Shown piece by piece: positions 50,314 through 61,707 of a DNA stretch of 64,000 bases (positions within the stretch are counted from its first letter, which is position 1; each line of letters begins with the position of its first letter). The stretch is taken from NCBI GenBank assembly GCA_945910005.1, contig OX246741.1, positions 8,771,111 to 8,835,110 of the forward strand, given 5' to 3'. This DNA comes from Isoperla grammatica. Lineage: Eukaryota > Arthropoda > Insecta > Plecoptera > Perlodidae. Under the pieces are notes generated by a model that did not search any database, had not been told where the DNA came from, and saw nothing but the letters and a program-made list of their open reading frames with translations. The position numbers and the translations under genes were made by a program.

Positions 50314-53230
50314 ATGTTGTAAACAATATAGGGTCATGTTCGTCGAAGGAGGTGCATCAATAGGGTTGTGTGTTTCAGTTTCGTCGAAATAGGTGCATCA
50401 AGGTGATTCAAACAGTTCATACGTTCTACACAGAAGCTCTTTATGTTTATACAGTTAAACTCTCGGTTTACATTGCGGTTTTCAACTACTGGATTTGTCA
50501 TTAATCTACCCATATCATATTACCGGACGGGTAAACACAAAATTTGAACTATTCATAGGAGCAAAGCTCATACAACTTGAACACCTACTATGCACAACGG
50601 TACTGCATAGACCATGGTGTATATGTAAACGTTGACTTGGGAGTTGTCATAAGAACGAAGTGCATATAATAAATAGTACGAGTGCCAGCGTCAATTTTAT
50701 CGACTTTTAGAGAAAAAAAATTTAAAAAAATAAAAAATTTATTTTCCCCAAATTGGTCTTATTTTACATTATGTTATATAATATAAACAAACTGATTTGA
50801 TTTTGTTAACATCAAAAAAGAAAAACTACCAAGTGACGGCTATTTTGGTACCTACGGCAGTGGCATCTCCGGTTAGTGAAGTCTATTAATTTTGTCGCAA
50901 CTTGAATTGAGCTCTTCCAAGCGATATGTCTATAATATTGACACTGAGACCCGACAGTGGCGCTGCGGGTGACAGATCGAAGCACGACAGCTTTTAACCC
51001 CCATTCAATTGAATTGCCAGTTGCCACTACTCTATTCTATTGAGTACCAGAGTAACACGCCGCTACCACTCAGCTATCCGGCGCGCTCGAACAAAGACAT
51101 GTTACTAACTAGCTCGTCGTTGCTTGCTTGGCCTTCCACTCATTGTGAAGGTATCGGGTCGAAGCCCGGTTGGTACATAATTAAATGAAATCATAATTAT
51201 ATGATTAATTTATTGAATCAATTACATTTATTTTCAATTTATTTTCATTACATTAAATTTCTGTTAATATTTTTATAATTTTTTTAAATTGAATATAATA
51301 GTAACAAATCTAGTTTATTTGTAGTTGTACGATAATTTTTTTTTACAAATAGGCCTACCTAGTCAACAAAAATATGTTGATGTGTGTGGATGTGTGTGGT
51401 GACCATTGGCGTACTAGGGGGGGGGGGGGATAGGTGGAGCTTCCCCCCTAAAACTACATCGGGTCTGATAGTTTACATAAAGAGCGCCCACACAGTAGAT
51501 TATCGGGTTTCCTTACCTTTTAAGGACAAGAGTAATGCCCCGAGTTGAACTTTTTTGCGATCAAAAATCACGAAATTACTATGAAAGTGCAAATTTTCTC
51601 GTATTTCCTTCATCTGTGGATCCACCTCACTGTCAGACGTCTACGATGATATTTGGGCTTTACGTCTTATATCTTTACAACGAGATGCTAATCGAGACTA
51701 TAACTGGACGATGTATGAATACCCCGCAAGACATTCGTGCCGAAGCCAGGACTCGAACCTGGTAATCACAAAACCAGAAATAAACTAACCAAACCGACAT
51801 CTAGTTGACCCCACGACGGCCACTACGCAAAAACACTCTAAAAATGGTAATTCAAGGGGGGGGGGAGGTAATGATTTAATCACTCGTTGTCAATATCGAA
51901 CCTTGACCGAGATGACAATCTCGCCCCCCCCCCCTCCCCCCCCCCAACAAATAAACCTCGGACCAAATTATACCGACATTACGAATGTTATATCATTATG
52001 AGCATCAAGAAAAAGAGGTGAACATTCTATGTATACAGGATTAGGAACTTTCCAAAAAGTCGGACATGATCAGAGAGGCGTAGGCAGAGAGAGCGATTAA
52101 ACAGATTGGAGTATTGCGTGTCATAACCTTTAGGTCGGGATTATTGTCACGAAAAGCCGAATGTTTAAAAAACTATCCTATTTTGTGGGTTTCAAAAACA
52201 AACAAACGCGTTCAGGTCAGTGATAAGATAACGATTACAAGGGAGGAAAATTACCACTGTCACTCGATCGCGCGGGAGAGTAAAACTTTCATGCTGTCGC
52301 CTAAAAAAAGAACTTTTGGTTACTATACATGTATCTGGCACCTAAATATTTTGTCTGGCTCCTAAAATGTTGCTGAATTTGTCCACCCTCGCCATACTAC
52401 ACAATTTGGTAGAGAAGTTCATATGTTGTTATAGTTTTCGTCTGATGTACATAAATGTTTCTTGTTGCTCATTTCTGTCAGTTTCTATAACGGTATATGA
52501 TGAAACAAATAAGTACTGTTTGTTGCTAATGCTCTTTACAGCGAGGCTCATAGTGACGATGCTTTTAGTCCACGTTCTTGTTTATGTGGTTCAAAACGTC
52601 AAATATGACCAAATTCACCTTCAGCGCAAAATCCTCCAGCGGCTGGGGCTTGTCTCTGACTTCTATACATTTTTTTGGGATGTTCGACCCCCCCCCCCCC
52701 CACCAATTGTACCGTAAGTTTTTGAGTACAAGACTTCTAGAAATGATAGAAGGAAGGAATGTACCGTGTTAACCCCCCGAAGACATTATACAAACAATAA
52801 CGCCCACACTAAACAAAAAACGGTTATAAAACATGCCCTCACAACCTTGTGTGAAATTTCGGTAGCATCCACTATATCTTCCTCGGACGTGACGCGAGGT
52901 TACTCCCGCCCGCGTCGGAGGAAGGCAGTAGATGCTTCCGAAAATTTACGTTTTTTTTTAATTTGCTCGAACTTATACACCTAATCTCATGCTGACAAAA
53001 TACCCGACAAACTTAATTTTCTACATCACTAATTCCTAATATCTACTTGAAACCATTTTAGTGATATCAATATATTTGATACCGTACATAAAAACCCGAA
53101 ACGTAGTGAGCTAGCGTAACTGAAGAAGTTTGTGCACTTCACGAAGTAAAATACCACTTTTACGAATCTATAAAAGAATTCGCCAGAAATCTGTCGATTT
53201 TCGTTAAAACAGCGTGCATATGTAATCTAC
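50314..53230. other. Intergenic stretch with G/C runs and SINE-like fragments
   Basis: TTTGGGCTTTACGTCTTATA (51651-51670) with GCTAATCGAGAC is a family-2 fragment. AGGACTCGAACCTGG (51748-51762) is a tRNA-like B box nearby. ATTGGCGTACTAGGGGGG (51405 onward) and the C run 52690-52701 again pair hAT-like motifs with G/C runs. A CpG-rich patch lies at 52885-52925. No gene is supported. Confidence 0.5.
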
Positions 53231-53550
53231 CGCCCCGGTAAAGAGGTCGGCATGAAACTACAGTGACGTCGCCCCGGTGTAGAGGTCGGCATGAAACTAC
53301 AGTGACGTCGCCCCGGTATAGAGGTCGGCATGAAACTACAGTGACGTCGCCGACCCCCGTAAAGAGGTCGGCATGAAACTACAGTGACGTCGCCCCGGTA
53401 TAGAGGTCGGCATGAAACTACAGTGACGTCGCCCCGGTATAGAGGTCGGCATGAAACTACAGTGACGTCGCCGACCCCCGTATAGAGGTCGGCATGAAAC
53501 TACAGTGACGTCGCCCCCGTATAGAGGTCGGCATGAAACTACAGTGACGT
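53231..53550. repeat. Minisatellite, 8 units of 39/43 bp with a 121-bp higher-order period
   Basis: The core GAGGTCGGCATGAAACTACA followed by GTGACGT occurs eight times, at 53243, 53282, 53321, 53364, 53403, 53442, 53485 and 53524. Spacings are 39, 39, 43, 39, 39, 43, 39. The 43-bp interval carries CGCCGACCCCCG in place of CGCCCCGG. Units are nearly identical, and each contains a CRE-like TGACGTCG or TGACGTAA. Confidence 0.97.
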
Positions 53551-54171
53551 AAGGATAACTTTTTTGTACGAACAGTTATTTATTCAGTGCACCATGTGTG
53601 TGTTATCTATTATAAAACTAGACAAGTATAACGATATGGAAATTAAAAAATCAATGATTTGACCTAAAAAATGATCGTGATTTAAAATGCGACAACATCG
53701 CCCTCCAGCATTATCGCGATGAAACGGGCACGGACATGTTACTGATTGTATCACAGTATTCAGACACATGGTATACGTGATGTAATGACACAATAGTCGA
53801 GGATGTATTATCTTGTCCACGACTGTACAGATCTCAGGCTGGGTATACGAGGAAAGGCAAGGTCCGTCAATCAACTAGTAGAGGTTCGGTAAACCTCAAA
53901 GTCTAGGGAGTTTTTATAGATCTGGGGGTAAAAGTATACCGTAAAAGAAGTCTGTGGCCAAAGTCCGTCTATCGGACGTTCGGTAATCCATGGGAGTTCG
54001 ACGAGGCCTCGCTAGGGATCATGAATTTTTGGTAGTAGATTTAAAAATCATCGCTTTGTAATACAAGAGTCCAGATTGCAAAGTAAAAAGATCAACTTGT
54101 GTTTATATAAACACCGGTTGATACCGAATGGCGTAATCGCAGTGACTACGCTTACAACGGGTACCGAATCC
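53551..54171. other. No gene seen
   Basis: Contains imperfectly repeated GTCCGTC-ATC and GTTCGGTAA blocks at about 53860-53990, possibly an old element. Nothing else. Confidence 0.4.
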
Positions 54172-54373
54172 GGACTAGCCAATACGTTCTCAGTCTATAC
54201 GGTCTCAGTTCATCACAGACATTCAGTCCGTATTAGCTGACTAGTGAGCATACTGGCCAGTTAGGACTGAGTATGCTGGCTCGGTGATTTTACCGAGCCG
54301 ATCTCGGTTTATATCGAGTGTTTATCAGGTAGTCTAAGTCAAGACGGAACTGAGAACGTATACTGGCTAGTCC
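54172..54373. mobile_element. Inverted-repeat MITE, 202 bp
   Basis: GGACTAGCCAATACGTTCTC pairs with GAGAACGTATACTGGCTAGT, about 23-bp arms with a 2-base bulge. The middle holds further dyads (CTCGGTGATTTTACCGAG). No ORF. Confidence 0.7.
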
Positions 54374-54459
54374 TAACTCGACTCCCGACAGTTTTTAATC
54401 ATTATGTTGTAACTAATAACTAAGATTGTAAGATGAAGAGGAATTAAAAAAAAAAACAC

Positions 54460-54539
54460 GTCTTATGCGGGATTCGAACCCCTAGGTGTCATACTCTTTT
54501 GAAACTTGCGCCCAAACCGCATGAACTACGGGAGATTGC
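54460..54539 (-). other. tRNA-like sequence (SINE head or tRNA pseudogene)
   Basis: The minus strand shows A-box-like TAGTTCATGCGG and a perfect B box GGGTTCGAATCCC. The expected acceptor stem does not pair, so I do not call a functional tRNA. Confidence 0.4.
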
Positions 54540-54839
54540 ATGAAAAAGATAATGCGATTGAAATATATAATTACTCATTAAAATACGTCTCCTATATCAT
54601 TCTGTTAAAAAAATAGGTACACAGTACGTCTAGCTACGGCAAAATCAAGTATTCCAGCCAATTCTATCTGGAAACTATCAATGTTCGTTTGAGGCTACAC
54701 AAGCGTGTTTATTCCCCTCGAAGAACGTTGTTCAGTACGACCTACCTTCTAAAATGATTACTCTATTAATTTATGATCCCCGCCCCCCAAAGTTCGAAAC
54801 CAGTTTGATGTTCTGTCCCTCACCTCATCCAATGATAAC

Positions 54840-55080
54840 CCATTCAAGTGGAGGACGGCTTCTGATTGGCTGGCGTCCTCGCGACGCGTCGATACTGCCG
54901 TCCAATTGGCTGCACTGCTACATTATTACATCATACACTAGTTTCATTGTAAGAGATGCCCCGAGGCTTTGCACGAGTACTCGTATTACGGGCCGGGGAA
55001 GATGCGACGGATGCGATTCGGGGACAATGGAAAGTGTCGCAGAAACGAGGGACGACGTTGTGAAATATGTTAACTTTCGC
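54840..55080 (+). promoter_or_regulatory. CpG-rich promoter-like segment with a possible first coding exon
   Basis: Two inverted or direct CCAAT boxes (TGATTGGCTGG at 54863, CCAATTGGCTG at 54902) surround CGCGACGCGTCG. Downstream, ATG at 55027 opens 18 codons (MESVAETRDDVVKYVNFR) that end exactly at a donor CGC|GTAAGA (55081) in phase 0. No downstream exon is identified in the window, so this is a hypothesis from composition and motifs. Confidence 0.3.
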
Positions 55081-56147
55081 GTAAGAGGTATTATTAAATG
55101 AAGTTGTGGGTTACGTTCATCAATCATTAAGGTTACTTTAGTTGTTTGTATGATTGACGGATGTAATGAGGAAGATTTCGGTAACCAGTGGCGTAGCGTT
55201 GAGATTTTTGTGGAAATAATTTGAAAGATTCGAATCGAAAATTCTTAAAAAATTGTTTTTATGATATAAATAAAGTGCACGAGTTATTTTGAAAGGAATA
55301 CATTATGATTTAGTACTTTCGATAGCTGCATACTATAGGAATACACCTGTTTGGAAAAATAACATATTGTACGGCTACGAGTTCCGATTTACGAAACATG
55401 TTGAATTTTTCATTGTGTTGTTTGTTTTTGTTTTAAATGTCATCCCTACTAGTTTTAGTAAACTAAAAAAAAAACTAAAGTCAAGTTTCTACAAACGTAA
55501 ATATGTGTGTGTCTTTTTTTAATAGTGTTAACTATGAAAAAAAAAATAGAATTTAAGAAATAAAATTATTTTGGGACTAGAAATTAAATAATAATTTATA
55601 CAATTTATAGTCAGCAATTATAAAAAAATATCCCAAAATAATATATAAAGATACATTTATTAGAATTTATGAAACTAATCAACTTATCAAATTGGTGAGA
55701 GAATATCTAAAATAAATTAGATCCTCATGCAACTATAAAAACATCATAATTTTGACAGCACAAAAGTACAGCCCTACCCTAAAAGCTTGACTCATTACTC
55801 AATCTCCAACATTCAATTGTCTATACTATACATAATTTCCAAAAACATTTTCCATAATAATTCTGTTAAAAAAAATCCTTACAAGGGAGTATTTAAAATC
55901 ATCACTAAACACACTAAAGAAAAACTGTGTGAATCAAAATATAGTACGTACGTGACCAAACAGTAACACATGTAGTATATTGGATGAGTAATACAAATAT
56001 TTTACCTTAGCACTGCCTTTTTTGCCGTAAAACATTTGAGTAGAAACACACGCTTCAATTTCATTATATAACCAATTCTTGTACATCACTGACAAAGAAA
56101 ACGGGTACAGACAAACAAGGGTACCTGCCTAACATCTGCCACTATTA
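55081..56147. other. AT-rich stretch, nothing recognised
   Basis: AACCAGTGGCGTAGCG at 55182-55197 is a hAT-like left end without a partner. Otherwise very AT-rich. Confidence 0.5.
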
Positions 56148-56426
56148 ATTTATTTATTTTATTGTAATTAAGGCCAGTGTAGGGCACAATGCCCTCTTAA
56201 GCCTGAAAAGTGATGATTGATGAATGACAATAAGGAAGGGATGAGGGGAAGCCTGGTACCGGCACGTAGCCTACTCCTGTCGAAAAGTACCAAGGGGACC
56301 ATCGGCTTTACGTCCCATCCGAAAGGACGGTGTAACTTTGACCAGTCATGTAACCTGGACTAACCTGGACTGCCGAGCAGTTGACGAGAAGAACGAAGTT
56401 GTTACACAAGTTTTCGAACCGTAATG
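56148..56426 (-). mobile_element. SINE family 4, truncated copy
   Basis: On the minus strand it runs from GGTTCGAAAACTTGTGTAAC through GATGGGACGTAAAGCCGATG to AAGAGGGCATTGTGCCCTAC and an AATAAAATAAATAAAT tail. Collinear with the longer copy at 57391-57775 except for a small internal difference. Confidence 0.85.
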
Positions 56427-56614
56427 CTACACTCACTGGCGAAGACTGATCCAACCCAAGCAAAGTCTCGGCACAGGTTACAATGGAGTGGATAAATACA
56501 CAACTGAGTCGTATATACTGTCTGTGACGTGTCGCTACTTATATATGACATACGACAGTGCAAGGTCCATCTAAATCCCCTGGTGGAGGTTTGACAAACT
56601 ACGAGGTTCACCAG

Positions 56615-57099
56615 AGGGTGTACACGGTAATCGAAATCATCAATCAATCGATAATCAGGTATCGAGACATCACAGAGGGATGCACACGGTTATCGAAATT
56701 ATCGATCAATCGATAATCAGGTATCGAGACATCACAGAGAGACGCACACGGTAATCGAAATTATCAATCAATCGATCATCAGATATTGAGACATCACAGA
56801 GGGATGCACACGGTAATCGAAATTATCAATCAATCAGGTATCGAGACTTCACAGAGAGATGCACACGGTAATCGAAATTATCAATCAATCGATAATCAGG
56901 TATCGAGACATCACAGAGGGATGCACACGGTAATCGAAATTATCAATCAATCAGGTATTGAGACTTCACAGAGAGATGCACACGGTAATCGAAATTATCA
57001 ATCAATCGATAATCAGATATCGAGACATCACAGGGATGCACACGGTAATCGAAACTATCAATCAATCGATAATCAGGTACCGAGAAATCACAGAGGGAT
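56615..57099. repeat. Minisatellite, 8 units of 62/55 bp with alternating lengths
   Basis: CACGGTAATCGAAATTATCA recurs at 56623, 56685, 56747, 56809, 56864, 56926, 56981 and 57041. Spacings are 62, 62, 62, 55, 62, 55, 60. The 55-bp units lack CGATAAT. Units four to seven form two copies of a 117-bp dimer, implying later amplification as dimers. Long open frames across it are artefacts. Confidence 0.96.
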
Positions 57100-57124
57100 T
57101 GAAGATTGGGTGCGGGGGCAGGGT

Positions 57125-57289
57125 GGGGGGGGGGGGGGGTTATTTGGGTAGTACGTACTCAACCATTAAAATTAATCATAAGAAGTCGGCCCCTTTGTCG
57201 CCTCTAACGTCAGCAAGATAGACCTATTCTATAGGCCTACCGTTTCAAAACGTGGAGCAGATTGTGGGCTATTGAGGGGGGGGGGGGGG
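57125..57289. repeat. Two poly(G) runs after the minisatellite
   Basis: G15 at 57125-57139 and G14 at 57276-57289, separated by unique sequence with one TAGGCCTA-type octamer. Confidence 0.9.
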
Positions 57290-57390
57290 ATATTTATCTG
57301 AAATAAGTGCGATCACCTTCCGCAGAAAACCGTCTAAAGTCACCAGTGTGTTGTCTTGCTTGCCCCGGTCCCTGCGTGTCTGTAGGGATG

Positions 57391-57775
57391 ATTTATTTAT
57401 TTATTTTATTGTAATTAAGGCCAGTGTAGGGCACAGTGCCCTCTTTAGCCTGATGAGTGATCATTGATGAATGATAATGATGAAGGGAAAAGGGGAAGCC
57501 TGGTACCGGCACGTAGCCTACTCCTGTCAAAAAGTACCAACGGGACCATCGGCTTTACGTCCCATCCGAAAGGACGGTGTAACTTTGACCAGTCATATAG
57601 GTTCCTCCACTAACCTGGACTGTTGACGAGAAGAACGAAGCTGTTACACAAGCTTTCGAACCCTCCAATCTGCTCTAACCAACGGTAACTAGTGTTTCAG
57701 AGGTGAGTGGTCACCCATCCACCTCCTGACCTAGCCCGAGTAGGGTTGATTGTCACCAGTGCTCTACCGCGCGGC
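57391..57775 (-). mobile_element. SINE family 4, longer copy with RNA-gene-like head
   Basis: On the minus strand the head reads GTAGAGCACTGGTGAC, then AGGAGGTGGATGGGTGACCA, which resembles the internal promoter region of 5S rRNA, then GAGGGTTCGAAAGC, a B-box-like motif. The body and (TAAA)n tail match 56148-56426. The 5S resemblance is by eye and may be partial. Confidence 0.75.
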
Positions 57776-58121
57776 GGGAGGGGGGAGGGCGCGTCATCAC
57801 TTAGAGTGGGGGCACTATAGGGGGAGGAACACGCCGCGACGCGATGCTCGGACCACGAGGGTTAAAAAGCAAAGTTGACAGCTCACATTTTTTAAAAGTC
57901 CGAAGTGACTGCAAGTGACTTATCAGAGTTAGTTAATGTTACATTAGTGACTTGAATCTAAGAAACGTGATTATTATTGTTGCAAATTGTTTCGGTCATT
58001 ATGTGAAAGTTGTGAATTGTTTCAGTTGAAACGGTTTAGATACTATATAGACAGTGTTGGCAGTGTAAAGTATTGAACTGACTGGAGTGAACATTGTATT
58101 CCGACAGTAAGGACTTCTTGG
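57776..58121 (+). promoter_or_regulatory. GC-rich promoter-like segment with a possible non-coding first exon
   Basis: GGCGGGAGGGGGGAGGGCGC and CACGCCGCGACGCGATGC (57774-57847) form a GC-rich island. It is followed by a moderately complex leader ending at TCTTGG|GTAAGT (GT at 58122). No start codon with a sustained frame is present. If real, the gene continues rightward or lies in introns not recognised here. Confidence 0.27.
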
Positions 58122-58881
58122 GTAAGTTCGTAACATTTTTAAAATCAACCTTTGAGCTTTTTACCTATTCGGAGTGCAAATAATACGAAAATATGTGTCG
58201 AAAAGCGTATTCAATCATGTGTAATCTTACCTTTGAAAGTCCTATTAGGTGTGTAGGTACGTTATAAATGCAAACTTTCTTCTACGCAAGCGTAATTTAC
58301 GCTGCACGTAACTGAATACTCATAATTTTTCATATAATATTCACACGTTATAGAAAAATATACAAATATGGGTAATTATTTTAAAAAAATCAAAATAAGT
58401 AGGTTTTTGGTTCCATTTAGGGTCGAAACCACCAGAACCAAAAATGTCTCACGTGTAACTTGTACAGTCTGAATTATGTTCAGTTACACTTTGTAGGAAA
58501 TGGGCTATTGGATGGATTTTACTAATAAAAGATAAAGAATAATACTTTGCTCAATTTAATGAAAACTGTATATAGATGGCACAAAGTGTGAAATATGTAT
58601 TCATTTCAATGACGGGCATAATATTCGATATGAAATACGTTTTTACACGTTTTATGTGGCTTGTTGATCATTTTGTGTCGCTCCATGGTTTTGTGGGTTT
58701 ATTCATTTTTCCAGTGCAAAAGTCCAGGATTTCGGGTTGAGTGTGGGCTTCTTAATTTTGTAATTTGACTTAGTTATATAGGGCCCCCATTATGGTGGGG
58801 CTGGACGCTGGATGTTTATAATCACACTTAAATGCCCATAGCCCCGCTTTCTATACTTCACAAAATTTATTTTTTTAAATT
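58122..58881. other. No recognisable feature
   Basis: AT-rich and without repeats seen elsewhere in the window; it could be the first intron of the gene suggested at 57.8-58.1 kb. Confidence 0.45.
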
Positions 58882-58954
58882 TAAGTCCCCCACTGCAAAT
58901 CAGTTTCGTTACTGAGTGGGTAGACTCTTAATGTGAATTTATTTATTTATTTTA
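58882..58954 (+). mobile_element. SINE family 1, 3' end only
   Basis: AAGTCCCCCACTGCAAATCAG, GAGTGGGTAGACTCT, then GAATTTATTTATTTATTT. It matches the 3' end of 8588-8836. Confidence 0.8.
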
Positions 58955-59955
58955 ACCACCTGATTCGTGATATTCATACAGGTTATTTAGACACTTTCAA
59001 TAATCCATTCTTACCACATTCCATCAGTAAAATACTTTACTTTACGATCTCACTTCTGTACTTAAGTAAATCAAGGGAAGGTGAGAACAAGTATTTAATC
59101 TTACAATTCTTCTGCGCACTTAGTTACTGTATCAGATACAGTAACTTAATGATCGTTATTTTTTCATCAACGTATGTCTTTGTTGTTATCGGTTTGTCAA
59201 TTAGACCGAGCCAAAAAATAATCGGGTAAGTGTAGGATAACAGTGTTAGAGTAAAGACATGTTTTGTCCTACTATGGATTTACTTATGTTGGCGAGTATA
59301 CATAACTCAACTATGCACTATGTTGTTGCTATGTGTTGCTATAGGCGCGGGTACGTATACGCAGTTGCCAATATAGCAGCTCTAGATATTTCAATATTCT
59401 TGAGATTTTACAGAAACTCATGAATAGTTATTTGGCATTGGCAAGAGTTTCATATTAGCTTCAAATTATAATTTTCGAGGGGCAAAATTGTGTTAAAAGA
59501 ACACACAAAGTCTACATATTGTAGTTAGTAGTTACTAAGACTTTTTCCGCTGTGTATTTGGTATTGATACTTTCAAATGCTCAACTCCTCCGAATCCATC
59601 GAAGTTGTTTTCATGCCTTGTAAATAAATCATTCTTCCACATTAAAAACGTTCCAATGTGCATGTCTTAAAATAATTGTAACCACTAATGCTTAACATTC
59701 AAGCCGGCGATATGACGCATATTGTCCTACTATGACACTTCAGATAGTCTCAGGAAGCGACTTTACTTTGCCGAGAATTTGTCGTTTCAGTAGTCACAAT
59801 GCATAAGAATGTGATGCCTCTACTGGGTATTATTATACCTGATCAGGCATGACTTTAATATCTTGGCTTGTTTCGATTCCTTTCTCACTCCCCATCAACA
59901 ATTTGTACTCTCTTGTACATAAATTGTTGATGATAACAGTCAACATTACACCTAT
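58955..59955. other. No recognisable feature
   Basis: AT-rich. An open frame of 98 codons at 58933-59229 begins inside the SINE tail and shows no protein-like character. Confidence 0.5.
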
Positions 59956-60116
59956 AGTCGCCGTACAACATCTTCGGTAATGCTTCCGTCACGGGTGGGT
60001 GAGCGGCAGCCAACCAGCGGCCGTGGCTAATTCAAGTACCTGCTCGGGTTGGCCGAGACCGTAAACACGTCATTGATTGATGACGAAAGCATTACCGAAG
60101 TTGTTGTACGACGACT
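59956..60116. mobile_element. Inverted-repeat MITE, 161 bp, with long arms
   Basis: AGTCGCCGTACAACATCTTC continuing GGTAATGCTTCCGTCA pairs with TGACGAAAGCATTACC continuing GAAGTTGTTGTACGACGACT, arms of about 36 bp with few mismatches. The loop is GC-rich and contains GCGGCCG. Confidence 0.85.
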
Positions 60117-60746
60117 TTACTCCACTGTTCACTGATTTAACAGAGTCGATCTTTGCTGTATAATGTATTATTTTCCCCTCTAAGATAGCATGAACAATAA
60201 TCCTGACTGAAGGTTTTCCTCAGTCACGAAGTATAAGTTCTAAGATTGAGTTCTAAACTTTGCCCGAGGCAAAGCTGAGAACGCCGCAGGGCATTTTTTC
60301 ACTGAATTTATAATAAGTTGTCTGTACAACCCTAGTGGGACCGCAGTTTCCTTGAAATTGTTAGGTCCGAACTGTCAAAAAGTAATCAAATGTAATCGTT
60401 TGTTTGTTGTGTGGACGCCTATTATTTGACTAGATTTTGGGTTTCCAAGAAATGTTCGCATGGTTGAACTTCTGCTATGGCTTCCGGTAATGAATTCGGG
60501 GATTTCGTCTCATGTTTGTGCTAGCCAAGTAGTGGGCGTGTACATCATTTGCGAAATGCCAAGATCGACGAAAGATCGACTCATTTTCTTGTTCTCAACT
60601 AAGCCACGGACCCACTGTAGGCCCTACTAACGGCCATCGGGCATTTCTTTCGAACACCCTAATATCCTATAGCGAGTTACCTGAAGAATAAAACGTCTGG
60701 TAAAGCTGGTGTGCACCTCACAGCAGATACTCTTATGATTGTAGCC
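60117..60746. other. No gene seen; a SINE trace
   Basis: ATCCTGACTGAAGGTTTTCC (60200-60219) resembles the block beside the SINE fragments near 34.16 and 35.07 kb. Otherwise nothing. Confidence 0.4.
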
Positions 60747-61130
60747 GATAGAGGTAGCTCGGTGGTAGCGCTCATGCGAATCCAAATAGATGGTCGCGAG
60801 CTCGATTACCGCCGGTAATGGTAATTCTTGGTAATGGTAATTCTCTTGTCTTAGAAATAAGTAAACGGTGACTTTGGAGCCGTCCTAGCAACGAAGCACT
60901 CAAAGTTGTTCTGAATCGGCCTTCTTGATTCTGACATTTGTCCACAGGTGTTCGCACTGTCCAATCACTGATTCATATGTTTCGTATTTGAAATATCGAT
61001 CTTTGATTGGTTATCGCTCACTCGTCGATGGTGTTCGGAATCTACAGGGTTGGTTGAGTTGCTTTAAATTAAAGTCCCCCACTGAAAATCAGATTCATTA
61101 CTGAGTGATTTTATTTTATTTTATTTTATT
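60747..61130 (+). mobile_element. SINE family 1, most complete copy
   Basis: The tRNA-like head begins GATAGAGGTAGCTCGGTGGT (A box TAGCTCGGTGG) with a degenerate B box GCGAGCTCGATTACCGCC about 40 bases on. The central part GGTGACTTTGGAGCCGTCCT is shared with family 3. The long body matches 8588-8836. The 3' part CCCACTGAAAATCAG leads to a (TTTTA)n tail. Confidence 0.85.
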
Positions 61131-61707
61131 CTCCGAAGGTTGTCTCCAATCATATCGTGAATAACATGTACATTAATTATTTATTTGCTAACAATTGCTT
61201 GTTCTAAGAAACAGCTCACTGAAAATTGAAATAGGCTTTGGGTGTTTCGAGCCAACGACCCAAATACCATAATGTATACTAGTTGGTTGTCTGTGTTGAA
61301 CAAGACACGCACACGCTAAACTGATATGCGCAATAGTAACAATATATTATCCAAAATTCATACAATGGTTATTCAAAATAATCCTTGTACTAAGCAGTAT
61401 AAAAAATCTTTGTGAACAGCAAAACTTATACGTTTTAAACACAAATTTCACTGTATGTTGCTTAGACGGACATTAATAAGCACCAGCAACAGTAATTACG
61501 ACAGCATTACCTGTAAGTGCCCAGTGGTTTGGGAGACGTACGAGCAAGTGTGTGAAACCTTTATTTTAGCTAGTAATATTTTAATTGTTAGTAATGATCT
61601 CACCTTCACCTTCATCCCCTCTCCCCTCCCCGGCTGTTTCTCCAAGTATTCAAGTCACTATATAGTTTGATACTGTAAACTGTAATAAAAACTCATTGGG
61701 TCTAATT
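61131..61707. other. No recognisable feature
   Basis: Unique AT-rich sequence between the SINE and the hAT element; the last eight bases (61700-61707) are the left target duplication of that element. Confidence 0.5.

Noticed and set aside
53231..53550. CRISPR-like array
   Set aside because: Repeat units are contiguous with nearly identical intervals and no unique spacers, and the genome is animal; this is a minisatellite.
54460..54539. Functional tRNA gene on the minus strand
   Set aside because: A and B boxes are present, but acceptor and anticodon stems do not pair convincingly.
56786..57221. Two open frames with internal repeats (about 121 and 87 codons)
   Set aside because: They come from the 62/55-bp minisatellite and run into poly(G).
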